64,000 nucleotides of DNA from Desulfurivibrio sp044068515. GTDB lineage: Bacteria; Desulfobacterota; Desulfobulbia; Desulfobulbales; Desulfurivibrionaceae. The translations under genes were made by a program, and so were the position numbers. The DNA lies in assembly GCF_044068515.1 (NCBI RefSeq), contig NZ_JBIPKI010000006.1, positions 1-64,000 of the forward strand, written 5' to 3'. This document shows positions 49,613 through 58,027 of this stretch, piece by piece. Below the pieces are notes generated by a model. It made no database searches, was not told the origin of the DNA, and worked only from the letters and a program-made list of their open reading frames with translations. Each line of letters starts with the position of its first letter. Position 1 is the first letter of the stretch.

Positions 49613-50131
49613 TCAGAGACCCCGGCCGTCGTCGCGGTCCTCCCCGTCATTTTCCCGGTTCATGGGGGTTACGTAAATCCTTACCTGCTGGCCGTCCACA
49701 TAGTATGCAACATTGAGGACATCGGGCATGCCGAAACCCGACAGCCGATAAATGGGACGCAGTTCGTAACCGATCACCTCACTCTGGGGACCCAGGATCG
49801 CCCGCAGTTGCGGGCGCTGGTAATGGGCGCTGCAGTTGATGAACTCCTGGGCTTTGGCCAGGGCGGCCGCTGCCGGCACCCCCTCTTCGACCCGGAACTG
49901 GAAGGCCGGCGAGGCCGGGGCAAAGGTATAAGGCTGATTCTCCTGCTGGAGAAAGGCGATGGTCGAGGTGTCGTTGCCGTAGCTGCAGCCATGCAGAATG
50001 AGGGTGTAGGTGCCGCTGAGGGCGCTTTCCTCCGCCCGGGTCGTATCCAGGCGCAGCCCGGGGGTGCAGGAGATCAGGGTCAGGCTGAGCAGCAGCGAAA
50101 GGACGGACGTGGCAGGTGTCAACATATTCAT
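49613..50131 (-). CDS. Hypothetical lipoprotein (172 aa)
   Basis: The protein starts with a lipoprotein signal (LSLLLSLTLISC, Cys22). The mature part has segments YTLILHGCSYGNDTSTIAFL and YELRPIYRLSGFGMPDVLNVAYYV, both beta-like, and two further Cys. The tail is acidic (RENDGEDRDDGRG). I do not recognise a family. GGAGG precedes the ATG and an extended -10 lies about 45 bp upstream. It converges with hypE. Confidence 0.75.
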   Translation of the reverse strand: MNMLTPATSVLSLLLSLTLISCTPGLRLDTTRAEESALSGTYTLILHGCSYGNDTSTIAFLQQENQPYTFAPASPAFQFRVEEGVPAAAALAKAQEFINCSAHYQRPQLRAILGPQSEVIGYELRPIYRLSGFGMPDVLNVAYYVDGQQVRIYVTPMNRENDGEDRDDGRGL

Positions 50132-50174
50132 GGCTAACCTCCGCAGTTTAAAAGGGCAAGAATTGTTGACCCTT

Positions 50175-50183
50175 ATTATAGCA
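50175..50183 (-). promoter_or_regulatory. Extended -10 promoter of the lipoprotein gene
   Basis: The minus strand reads TGCTATAAT, a perfect extended -10 element, 44 bp upstream of the lipoprotein start. There is no good -35, as is common with extended -10 promoters. Confidence 0.6.
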
Positions 50184-50354
50184 TCGCTCTGACAGGCGGC
50201 GGGATAAAATTTTGGGTCCGCAACATCGGCATGGCCCGGCAGGGAGATTCCGCCGGCGGCGCTCGGTATTGCCGGGGGGCCAGGGCGGGATTTCGGCCCA
50301 CAAAGAGGGGGACCGCCGGTCGAAGACCTATGAGCCCATGGGATCCCTCGGAAT

Positions 50355-51272
50355 TCAGCCCTTGGCGATGATCGCCTGCATGTCCCGGTGAATGAGGCCG
50401 TTGGAGGCCAGCAGTTCTGGCTTGAAAGGGGAAAAATCCGCCCCGCTGAAGTCGCCGGACCGGCCGCCGGCCTCGTGGAGCAGAATAATCCCCGCCGCCG
50501 TGTCCCAGGGCTTGAGATTGATTTCCCAGAAGCCGTCCAGCCGGCCGCAGGCCACGTAGGCCAGATCCAGGGCCGCCGCCCCCGCCCGTCTTACGCCCTG
50601 CACCCGGGGTAGCATCGCCTTCAGCACATCCACCACTTCATCGGCCTTTTCCGCGATGCTGTAAGGAAAACCGGTGGCCAGGAGCGCCTTTTCGAGCACG
50701 TTGATCCGGGAAACCCGGATCGGCGAGCCATTGAGCCAGGCCCCGCCCCCGGCGACGGCGCAGAAAAATTCCTCGCTGATCGGATTGTAGATCACCCCCG
50801 CCCGGCATTGGCCCGCTTCCATGTAACCGATGGCCACGGCGAACCAGGGATAGGCATGGGCGAAATTGGTGGTGCCGTCCAAGGGATCGATGACCCAGAG
50901 GGGACCCTGCAAATCCGGCCCCGGCGGTGGAGCTGGATCGGGCGGAGCCGAGGGAGAACTCGTCGGGCCGGGCAGGGGAGTTGCCGGTCCCGGGTTGCCG
51001 GCGGGAGTCGGCTGGTAGGCGGAGGCCGACTCTTCGGCCAGCACCGCGATTTCGGGGTGAGTGCGGCTGAGAATTTTTAGGATGGCCTTTTCAGCGGCGA
51101 CATCGGCTTCGGTGACCAGATCGATCCGGCCCTTGTTGCTGATCTTAACCGGGGTATCGTAAAGCCGGCGCAGGATTTCCCCGGCCGCTAAGGCGGCCCG
51201 GCCCGCCGCGTCGAGAATTGCCGCCAGGCGGCGATCCCGGCAACGGGCCAGAGAGCGTTGCAGACGATCCAT
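50355..51272 (-). CDS. Inositol monophosphatase family protein (SuhB-like) with Pro-rich insertion
   Basis: The 305-residue protein has the Mg-dependent phosphatase signature: VLAEESA (metal Glu pair), WVIDPLDGTTNFAHAYPWFA and WDTAAGIILLHEAGG. Between the first two lies an unusual insertion of about 35 residues made mostly of Pro, Gly, Ser and Ala (TPAGNPGPATPLPGP onward), which lengthens the family protein by about 35 residues. Substrate likely myo-inositol monophosphate or a nucleotide-like phosphate. It is followed by dgkA further upstream on the same strand. Confidence 0.92.
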   Translation of the reverse strand: MDRLQRSLARCRDRRLAAILDAAGRAALAAGEILRRLYDTPVKISNKGRIDLVTEADVAAEKAILKILSRTHPEIAVLAEESASAYQPTPAGNPGPATPLPGPTSSPSAPPDPAPPPGPDLQGPLWVIDPLDGTTNFAHAYPWFAVAIGYMEAGQCRAGVIYNPISEEFFCAVAGGGAWLNGSPIRVSRINVLEKALLATGFPYSIAEKADEVVDVLKAMLPRVQGVRRAGAAALDLAYVACGRLDGFWEINLKPWDTAAGIILLHEAGGRSGDFSGADFSPFKPELLASNGLIHRDMQAIIAKG

Positions 51273-51448
51273 TAGGCTTTATCTCCTTTTGCCTTCGGTT
51301 GGCAATGATGGCCACAGGTTATAGGGTGCCGGCGCCGGTGTCAACCGGCTTGCCTTTGGCCTCCGGGGCCTTGGCGGCTGCCGCCGGAAAAATGGCGCGG
51401 GCTTTTAGTCGGCGTGGTCGGCCGGCAGGTAAATTGCCGGCGGTCGCA

Positions 51449-51844
51449 TCAAAACTCCGCGCCGGTCAGGATGAGCAGCCAAACTACGGCGGCGTTGATC
51501 AGGGCGATGAAAACCGCCGCTGAGCCCAGGTCCTTGGCCCGGCCGGAAAGGGGGTGATAACCCTCGCCCAGCCGGTCCACCACCGTTTCGATGGCGCTGT
51601 TGAGCAATTCGGTCAGCAGAATCAGCAACAGGCTGCCCAGCAACAGGGCTTTTTCCAGGTTGGAGCCGCCCAGCCAAAAAGCGGCGGGGACCAGCACCAG
51701 ACAGAGTATGACTTCCTGCCGAAAGGCCGCTTCTCCTCGCCAGGCGGCCCGCAGACCCGCCAGGGAATAAACGAGGGCCCGCCAAAGCCGGGTCAATCCG
51801 GCTAACGGGGAGGTTTGGGGTTGTTTTTTGTCGCTGATCATCAT
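51449..51844 (-). CDS. dgkA: Diacylglycerol kinase (undecaprenol kinase-like)
   Basis: The 131-residue protein has three membrane helices and the DgkA signature ELLNSAIETVVDR, preceded by GEAAFRQEVILCLVLVP. ATG at 51844 is preferred with CCGGAG upstream; the frame runs on further upstream but that stretch does not look coding. The enzyme phosphorylates diacylglycerol or undecaprenol at the inner membrane, recycling lipid carriers of cell-envelope synthesis. Confidence 0.93.
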   Translation of the reverse strand: MMISDKKQPQTSPLAGLTRLWRALVYSLAGLRAAWRGEAAFRQEVILCLVLVPAAFWLGGSNLEKALLLGSLLLILLTELLNSAIETVVDRLGEGYHPLSGRAKDLGSAAVFIALINAAVVWLLILTGAEF

Positions 51845-52204
51845 TGCGGTCTCCGGTGAGTTGGCAATTCCCCGATTAGTTTCGGTCCGGTTGGTCGAGT
51901 CCCCGGCGGCCAGGCGGCGGAAGGCCAGTTTTGGGGGAGTTGGGTTCATGCCGCCACCTTGAAGCTCGACAGGTCTTTTTAGGATAATCCCCTTTTCCCG
52001 CCAGAAAAAAAACCAAAATTGCTCCGTCATCGCTAATCTTGGCCCTGGCGCCGCCAGGCAGGGAAGAGGGGAAGCGGTTCCGGCAGGGCAAATGATCGTT
52101 GCTGCCGAGGCCAGGCGGCGGCGCCATCTTCTCCTTGACTTCCGGCAGCGGCTAAAAGAAGCTGACGGCAGGGGGAAAATTACTGACCCTTGCCTGGGGG
52201 AAAA

Positions 52205-53728
52205 ATGAAAGTTCTGTTTTTTGTTTTACTCCTTGCCTGGGGTCTCGGGGTGGTTTACTCGCTGAGCCGGCGGCCGCCGCCGGGATTTGCCGTGGCCGGT
52301 CCGCTGCGGTCGGCGGTCGAATTGGAGTTTTTGTCTGATCTCAGTTTCCAGCGTAATGGCCGGCCCGTGCATGAACAGCGGATCCTGGCGGCGATCCTGG
52401 CCGAAATTGAGCAGGCCCGGCGTTTTATCATTGTCGATATGTTCCTGTTTAACACCATCGGCGGCCACCAGGTCCTGGACCCGGATTTGCCATCGCCGGT
52501 GGCTCGCCTGACCGAGGCGCTGCTCAAGGCCCGGCGGGGACGGCCGGAACTGGCGATCCTTTTCCTCACCGACGAAATCAACACCGGCTACGGGTCTTAT
52601 CTCGAACCGCACCTGGAACGGCTGGTCGCTCACGGGGTGGTTGTAGTTCCGGTCGATTTGAGCCGCCTGCCCGACTCCAATATCCTCTATAGCGGGCTTT
52701 GGCGCCCTCTCCTGCAGTGGTTTCCCGCCGCCGATCGCGTCCGGCTGCCCAATCCTTTCGCCGCCGAGGCTCCGGCGCTGAGTTTGCGTTCATACCTGCG
52801 GCTGCTCAACTTCAAGGCCAATCACCGCAAGCTGCTGATCACCGAGCGGGCCGCGGTGGTAAGCTCGGGCAACATCCACGATGCCAGCGCCCGCCACAGT
52901 AATATCGCCTTTCGGGTAGTCAGTGGAGAAATCATTGCCGACCTGGTGGCCAGCGAATTGGCGGCGGTTCGATTTTCCGGCCATGATTTCACCCTTCCCG
53001 CCGGGGCGCTGCCGTCGGTTGCCGCCGCCACTCCTGCCGGCGGCGCAGCGGGGCTGGCACCTCCCCGGGTCCGCCTGCTTACCGAAAGCGCGATCAAAAA
53101 AACCCTGTTGGAGGCCCTTGCCGCCACCGGGGCCGGTGATCGGATCCGGCTGGCCCAATTTTATCTGACCGACCGCCAGGTTATGGCCGCCCTGGTTGGC
53201 GCCGCTCACCGTGGGGTGGCGGTTCGCCTGATCCTTGACCCCAGCCGCCATGCCTTTGGTCGCAACAAGTATGGCATTCCCAACCTGAGTTCGGCGGCCC
53301 GACTACGGGAGCAGGCGGGGGAAAAGATGGAAATCCGCTGGTATGATACCCAGGGAGAACAGTTTCACGCCAAGTTGATCATGATTGAATATGGCCGGGT
53401 CACGACGGCCGCTGCGGGCGGCGATCCTCAGGCGGAGTCGGAATCCCGTCCGCCCCGGGAATTGCTTGCCGGGGCCGAGGTGCTGATAATCGGTGGTTCG
53501 GCCAATTTTACCCGCCGCAACCTGGCGGGTTACAACCTGGAAACCTGCCTGGAAATCCGGGCCGGCTCAGCCGATCCGGTCGCCGGCGAGGCGGGGGATT
53601 TTTTCAATCGGCTCTGGACCAACCGCGACGCAAATTATACCTTGGCTTATGGGGAGTTGGCCCAGCCGGGGCGCTTTAAAAAGATCGTGTCCTCCTGGCA
53701 GGAATTCAGCGGCCTGGGAACTTTCTGA
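52205..53728 (+). CDS. Phospholipase D-family protein with N-terminal membrane anchor (cardiolipin synthase-like)
   Basis: The 507-residue protein begins with a hydrophobic segment (VLFFVLLLAWGLGVVYSL). Two phosphatidyltransferase repeats follow. The first HKD-like motif is ANHRKLLITE followed by SSGNIHD; the second is FHAKLIMIE followed later by IGGSANFTRRN. In both the Asp of HxKxxxxD is Glu, and the second GSxN lies about 30 residues further than usual because of a polar insertion. Cardiolipin synthase or a nuclease/phospholipase are possible. The ATG at 52205 has GGGGGA upstream. Confidence 0.85.
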   Translation: MKVLFFVLLLAWGLGVVYSLSRRPPPGFAVAGPLRSAVELEFLSDLSFQRNGRPVHEQRILAAILAEIEQARRFIIVDMFLFNTIGGHQVLDPDLPSPVARLTEALLKARRGRPELAILFLTDEINTGYGSYLEPHLERLVAHGVVVVPVDLSRLPDSNILYSGLWRPLLQWFPAADRVRLPNPFAAEAPALSLRSYLRLLNFKANHRKLLITERAAVVSSGNIHDASARHSNIAFRVVSGEIIADLVASELAAVRFSGHDFTLPAGALPSVAAATPAGGAAGLAPPRVRLLTESAIKKTLLEALAATGAGDRIRLAQFYLTDRQVMAALVGAAHRGVAVRLILDPSRHAFGRNKYGIPNLSSAARLREQAGEKMEIRWYDTQGEQFHAKLIMIEYGRVTTAAAGGDPQAESESRPPRELLAGAEVLIIGGSANFTRRNLAGYNLETCLEIRAGSADPVAGEAGDFFNRLWTNRDANYTLAYGELAQPGRFKKIVSSWQEFSGLGTF

Positions 53729-53858
53729 GCAGCAGGACGACCGTGCCTCAGCTTCCCACCACCCAGGCCGCCTGCTGCCTGGTGGGGCGCCGAGGGCTTT
53801 CAGGGCCTTTTAAACCTCTGTTCAGCGCCGGCGAGTCGGCGCGCCCGGGGACATCGCC

Positions 53859-55559
53859 ATGCAGATAAACCGGTTATTCCCATTGGTATTCGCGGTTGGC
53901 GCGGTTGGGACCGTCCTGGCGGCCGGCGGAGGTTATTGGCTGGCCGTCAAGGGGTATGGGCTTGGCAGCCTGGGATGGGTGGCGCTGGCCTGCGGGTTGG
54001 CGGGCTTGCCGGCGGCCTGGTTGGTCCGGCTCCACCATCATCGCCTGCTGCAACGGGCCGAAACGGAGCGGGAAGCGCAGGTCAAGGCGGCCATGGGCCG
54101 GCAGGTCGAAGATATCTTTGCCGTTTTCCATGCCATTGCCGGCGGGATTTACGTGGCGGACATGGAAACCCATGAAATCCTGGCCATCGCCGGTCGCGAT
54201 CGGGATTGTTTCCAGGGGCCTCTGGCGGGGGAAAAGGGCTTCCCGGGCCAAGGACCGGGCAGCCCGGGACCGTGTCTGTTCTGCACCGACCGGATTCTGC
54301 TGGGGCCGGACGGCAAACCCGGTCCCCCGGTGGTGCGGGAGTTTCGTAATCCCTGGAACGACAACTGGTATCTTGGTATCGCCCGGGCCCTGGACTGGTT
54401 TGACGGCCGCCTGGTGCGGCTGGAAATCGCCATCAACATCACCGAGCGCAAAAGGGCGGAAGCGGCCTTGCGCCGCAGCGAGCGGAATTTCCGCGAACTG
54501 GTCGAGAATTCCCTGGTGGGGATTATGCTGATCCAGGATGGCGAAATAATTTACCAGAATCCCGAGCAGAAGCGTTTGCTGGGAAGGTATCCCCGCTATG
54601 TGCATTTGGAAAATTTTGCCGCCGTTCATCCCGACGACCAGGCCAAGGTGAGGGAAAGTTACCGCCGGATCAGTACAGGCCATTCGCGCCAGGAGGATCT
54701 CGATTTTCGTTTTTATACCGGAGGCCGGCAGGACGAGGCCGCCCTGGTCTGGGTTTACGGCCGGGCCCGGCTCATTGATTTCCAGGGCCGCCAAACCCTG
54801 CTGATCAGCATGATGGATATGACCAGGGCCAAGGAACTGGAGGGATTGGTCCGGATTCAGGACAAGATGTCTTCCCTGGGCCGGGTGGCCGCCGGCCTGG
54901 CCCATGAAATCCGCAATCCCCTTTCCGGAATCAATATCTACCTGGCGACCCTGCACCGGATTTACCAGCGGCCGGAGCAACGGGACCAGGCCGAGGAGAT
55001 TTTTCGCCGCCTGGCCCTGGCCTCGACCAAGATCGAGGCGGTAATCAAGCGGGTGGTTGATTTCGCCCAACCGGGGCAGCCGCTGATGGATTTGACCCCA
55101 ATTAACGAGCCGGTGCTGGCGGCCCTGGATCTGGCCGCGGTTTTCCTGAAAAAACACGGAGTCGAAGTGGACCGTGATCTGGCCCCCGGTCTGCCGCCTT
55201 GCCGCATCGATTGCAACCAGATCGAGCAGGTCATCCTCAACCTGCTGTCCAACAGTGCCGAGGCCATGGGCATCCTGCCCCCGGCCGCTCCCCGCCTCTT
55301 GCGGGTACGGACCCTGGGACGGGCCAACGAGGTGGAAATCCAGGTGGATGACAGCGGGCCGGGGCTGGCTCCGGAGGTGCGGGGGAAAATCTTCGATCCC
55401 TTTTTCACCACCAAGCTGGAAGGAACCGGGATCGGGCTCAATATCAGTCAGCGGATCATCAAGGATCATGGCGGCCGCCTGGAGGCGGGGCCCAGCGACC
55501 TGGGGGGCGCCGGTTTCCGGGTCATTCTGCCGGTAGCCGGTCTGGGGGCGGCCGGGTAG
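53859..55559 (+). CDS. PAS-domain sensor histidine kinase
   Basis: The 566-residue protein has two N-terminal membrane helices (about 8-28, 35-58), a PAS domain with a Cys-containing loop (GPCLFCTD), a second PAS (ELVENSLVGIMLIQDGEIIYQNP), a HisKA domain with the phospho-His in AAGLAHEIRNPLSGI and an ATPase with IEQVILNLLSNSAEAM, VDDSGPGL and GTGIGLNISQRI. The next gene is a stand-alone receiver, so the pair forms a phosphorelay. The signal is unknown; PCxxC PAS loops are common in Deltaproteobacteria. Confidence 0.92.
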   Translation: MQINRLFPLVFAVGAVGTVLAAGGGYWLAVKGYGLGSLGWVALACGLAGLPAAWLVRLHHHRLLQRAETEREAQVKAAMGRQVEDIFAVFHAIAGGIYVADMETHEILAIAGRDRDCFQGPLAGEKGFPGQGPGSPGPCLFCTDRILLGPDGKPGPPVVREFRNPWNDNWYLGIARALDWFDGRLVRLEIAINITERKRAEAALRRSERNFRELVENSLVGIMLIQDGEIIYQNPEQKRLLGRYPRYVHLENFAAVHPDDQAKVRESYRRISTGHSRQEDLDFRFYTGGRQDEAALVWVYGRARLIDFQGRQTLLISMMDMTRAKELEGLVRIQDKMSSLGRVAAGLAHEIRNPLSGINIYLATLHRIYQRPEQRDQAEEIFRRLALASTKIEAVIKRVVDFAQPGQPLMDLTPINEPVLAALDLAAVFLKKHGVEVDRDLAPGLPPCRIDCNQIEQVILNLLSNSAEAMGILPPAAPRLLRVRTLGRANEVEIQVDDSGPGLAPEVRGKIFDPFFTTKLEGTGIGLNISQRIIKDHGGRLEAGPSDLGGAGFRVILPVAGLGAAG

Positions 55560-55668
55560 GCAAAAAAAAATGACAAGAGCGGATTGAATATGCGATGATC
55601 GAATGATGGGCCTGGATCGGATTGGTGCCGGTTTCGGCCAGCAAGGTGGTCAGCGGGAGGACAGAGCG

Positions 55669-56097
55669 ATGCCGGGTCCCAAAAATGACGATCTTTTTGC
55701 ACTTTTGCAAAGACTTAACATGCTGCTCGTTGAGGATGACGAGCTGGTCCGCGATTCCCTGGCCCTGTTTTTTGCCAACGAGGGTTGCCGGCTGGAGGTC
55801 CGGGAAAGCGCCGAGGACGGCCTGGAGATCATCCACCATCGCCCTTTCGACGTGGTGATCACCGACTTCCGGCTGCCCGGCATGAACGGGCTGGATTTTT
55901 TGCGCATCCTGCAGGAACTGCAACCGGCGGCCCAGAAAATACTGCTGACCGCCTACATGAACGAGGAGGTACTGGCCGAAGCATTCCGCCTCGGGGTCCA
56001 TGAGTTCATCGAAAAACCGATTGTCACCGATGATATTGAAGAGGCCTTGACCCGGGTCATTAAAAGGCGGGGGCTGGCAGGCCTGGCGGTTAAGTAG
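55669..56097 (+). CDS. Single-domain response regulator
   Basis: The 142-residue protein is a receiver domain only: LLVEDDELVRDSLALFF with the acidic pair, ITDFRLPGMNG with the phospho-Asp, and the conserved Lys in EKPIV. It has no DNA-binding output, so it likely relays to a partner or acts on protein targets. ATG at 55669 has GGGAGG upstream. It is 110 bp after the kinase gene. Confidence 0.9.
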   Translation: MPGPKNDDLFALLQRLNMLLVEDDELVRDSLALFFANEGCRLEVRESAEDGLEIIHHRPFDVVITDFRLPGMNGLDFLRILQELQPAAQKILLTAYMNEEVLAEAFRLGVHEFIEKPIVTDDIEEALTRVIKRRGLAGLAVK

Positions 56098-56141
56098 GGT
56101 CAGCGGGAGCAGCTTGCCGCCGGGGGAATCTCGGGGTGTGA

Positions 56142-56172
56142 TTTCCGTCACTATATGTTATGGTTACGGAAA
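56142..56172. repeat. 7-bp inverted repeat upstream of the FKBP gene
   Basis: TTTCCGT and ACGGAAA flank a 17-base AT-rich spacer in the 238-bp gap between the response regulator and the FKBP gene. The geometry suits an operator, but no regulator is identified. Confidence 0.4.
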
Positions 56173-56335
56173 TATTGGCCCCCTTATTTTGCCAAGCCCG
56201 CAAAAAGAACCGGACCCTGGTCAGGGTTGAGCGCAAGGAACAAGTTGATAAGCCTGGAGATCTGGCGTAGCGGCTTTTTGTGGGGCCGACCAAAAAAGGC
56301 GGTGCCGCCAACCCCAGATAAAGGAGATTATTATT

Positions 56336-56764
56336 ATGGCTCAAGCGAAATCAGGCGATAACGTTAAAATTCATTATACCGGCAGGTTGACCGACGGCAC
56401 GGTGTTTGATTCTTCCTCGGGACGTGATCCCCTCGCATTCACCCTTGGCAGCGGTCAGGTTATTCCCGGTTTTGACGACGCGGTTGCCGGGATGGAAGTG
56501 GGTGAAAGCAAGAATGTGACCATCCCCATGGATCGGGCTTATGGCCCTCGGGTCGAGCAGTTGATTATTGACGTTCCCCGCAGCCAGGTGCCCCCGGACC
56601 TCAATCCCGAGGTGGATCAGCGCCTGCAGATGAGCGGTCCCAACGGCGAAAACGTGGTGGTAAAGGTGGTCGAGGTGACGGAGGAATTGATCAAGCTCGA
56701 TGCCAATCCGCCTCTGGCCGGCGAGGACTTGATTTTTGATATCGAGCTGGTGGAGATTGCCTGA
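56336..56764 (+). CDS. FKBP-type peptidyl-prolyl isomerase, SlyD-like
   Basis: The 142-residue protein starts VKIHYTGRLTDGTVFDSS and has the FKBP core FTLGSGQVIPGFDDAVAGMEVGESKNVTI with an inserted-flap chaperone region (RAYGP...MSGPNG). It matches SlyD without the His-rich metal tail. It assists proline isomerisation and folding in the cytoplasm; a role in nickel delivery to hydrogenase is known for SlyD but the tail is missing. AAGGAG precedes the ATG. Confidence 0.93.
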   Translation: MAQAKSGDNVKIHYTGRLTDGTVFDSSSGRDPLAFTLGSGQVIPGFDDAVAGMEVGESKNVTIPMDRAYGPRVEQLIIDVPRSQVPPDLNPEVDQRLQMSGPNGENVVVKVVEVTEELIKLDANPPLAGEDLIFDIELVEIA

Positions 56765-56794
56765 TTTCAGGCAACCTGCTGCCTCCGGCAAGGG

Positions 56795-56846
56795 AAAAGG
56801 CTCCGGTTTACCGTTGATTTCTGATGGTGCGGGGCCTTTTCTTTTG
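56795..56846 (+). terminator. Rho-independent terminator after the FKBP gene
   Basis: AAAAGGCTCCG (56795-56805) and CGGGGCCTTTT (56830-56840) form an 11-bp stem with one U-G pair and a 24-base loop, followed by CTTTT. A second hairpin (CCTGGCGGG/CCCGCCAGG at 56869-56890) follows without a T-tract. Confidence 0.6.
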
Positions 56847-56998
56847 CCGCCTTGGTCCGTCGGTTGATCCTGGCGGGAAACCCCGCCAGGTCTGGGCCCG
56901 GAAGTGATAAGCGCGGTGTTTTGCTGCGGGTTGTAAGCGGTCGGGGACCTGCTAGGTTCCCGGTTGGGGCAAGGTAATTGATAAAAGGAGGAACGACT

Positions 56999-57721
56999 AT
57001 GGCAACGGTACGCTTTGTCCTGGTATGGACGGTTATCTGGTTGCTGGGGGGACCGGCCGGCCTGGCGCTGGCCGCTGGCGGGCCGGCGAGCCTGGAAGAC
57101 GGCTTTACCGTCCACATGACGGCCTGGGCGGAAGAGGAAGCGGCCAACGATTTGTTGATCGCTTCCCTCAGCGTTGAGCGCACCGGCCCCGACAGCGCCC
57201 GCCTGGCCGCCATGGTGGCCGAGATCATGGCCCGGGCCTTGGCCGAGGCCGGCAAATATCCCCAGGTCAAGGCCGCAACCACCGCCTATTCCACCCAGCC
57301 AATCTACCAGCGCCGCGACGGGCAAAGCGAAAGGGTAGGCTGGCGGATCCGCCAGACATTGCGCCTCGAAAGCACCGAGGTTGAAGCGACCACCGAATTG
57401 ATCGGCCGTTTGCAGGCCCTCGATTTGCAGTTGGCCGGGCTGAGCTTCAGTGTTTCCCCGGCCCGGCGGGAAGCCCTGCGGGAAACCCTGACCGCTGCGG
57501 CCCTCGATGCCTGGCAGACCAAGGCCGAGACCGCGATCAAACGTTTGGGCGGCCAAGTCTGGCGGCCCCATGAACTCCAGATCCAGGATGAGCAGTACCA
57601 GCCGATCCAGCCCCTGATGCGGGCCGACATCGCCCTGGCCGGGGAAGCCGCGCCCCCGGCGGTGGAGGCAGGCACCTCCCAGGTCCGGGTCACGGTCAGC
57701 GGTACGGCCTGGGGCCGCTGA
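56999..57721 (+). CDS. SIMPL/DUF541-domain exported protein
   Basis: The 240-residue protein has a signal peptide (WTVIWLLGGPAGLALAAG) and a SIMPL/DUF541 domain: FTVHMTAWAEEEAANDLLIASLSVERTG and YSTQPIYQRRDGQSERVGWRIRQTLRLES. Such proteins are periplasmic or surface exposed; some are implicated in oxidative stress, but the mechanism is unknown. ATG at 56999 has AGGAGG upstream. Confidence 0.88.
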   Translation: MATVRFVLVWTVIWLLGGPAGLALAAGGPASLEDGFTVHMTAWAEEEAANDLLIASLSVERTGPDSARLAAMVAEIMARALAEAGKYPQVKAATTAYSTQPIYQRRDGQSERVGWRIRQTLRLESTEVEATTELIGRLQALDLQLAGLSFSVSPARREALRETLTAAALDAWQTKAETAIKRLGGQVWRPHELQIQDEQYQPIQPLMRADIALAGEAAPPAVEAGTSQVRVTVSGTAWGR

Positions 57722-58027
57722 GCGGTTCGGACCCGGTGCCGGCTCGTTCCATTTTATTAAGCTTGCGCTAAAACTTTAGCATCCCGGCAAGGGACCATGG
57801 CGCGGCCGGCGGCAGAGCATTTTTGCCGGTCCGGCCCCGTCCCCCGGCCAGTCCGCCGCGCTTGCCGGGTACCCCGGCGCCGGGCTGCGAAGTTGGAAAA
57901 ACCTTCTTTTTTACCCCCTGGCAAAATTAAGCTTTCACTTCCTGCACCTCTTTGCGGGGGCCGGCTAAACTTGTTGCCGCAGACGGCGGGTAACCCACAG
58001 CAACCAGATCGCCAAGAAATTGAGGAT
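57722..58027. other. Intergenic region upstream of the ABC-F gene
   Basis: This 306-bp gap holds a short inverted repeat (GCTAAA at 57767-57772 and TTTAGC at 57775-57780). The upstream frame is open but has the codon pattern of non-coding DNA. An AT-rich patch at 57895-57935 may hold the promoter; no clear -35/-10 pair was found. Confidence 0.45.

Noticed and set aside
57797..58027. N-terminal extension of the second ABC-F protein
   Set aside because: The extension is Arg/Pro-rich, not like ABC-F starts, and the ATG at 58028 has a ribosome binding site.
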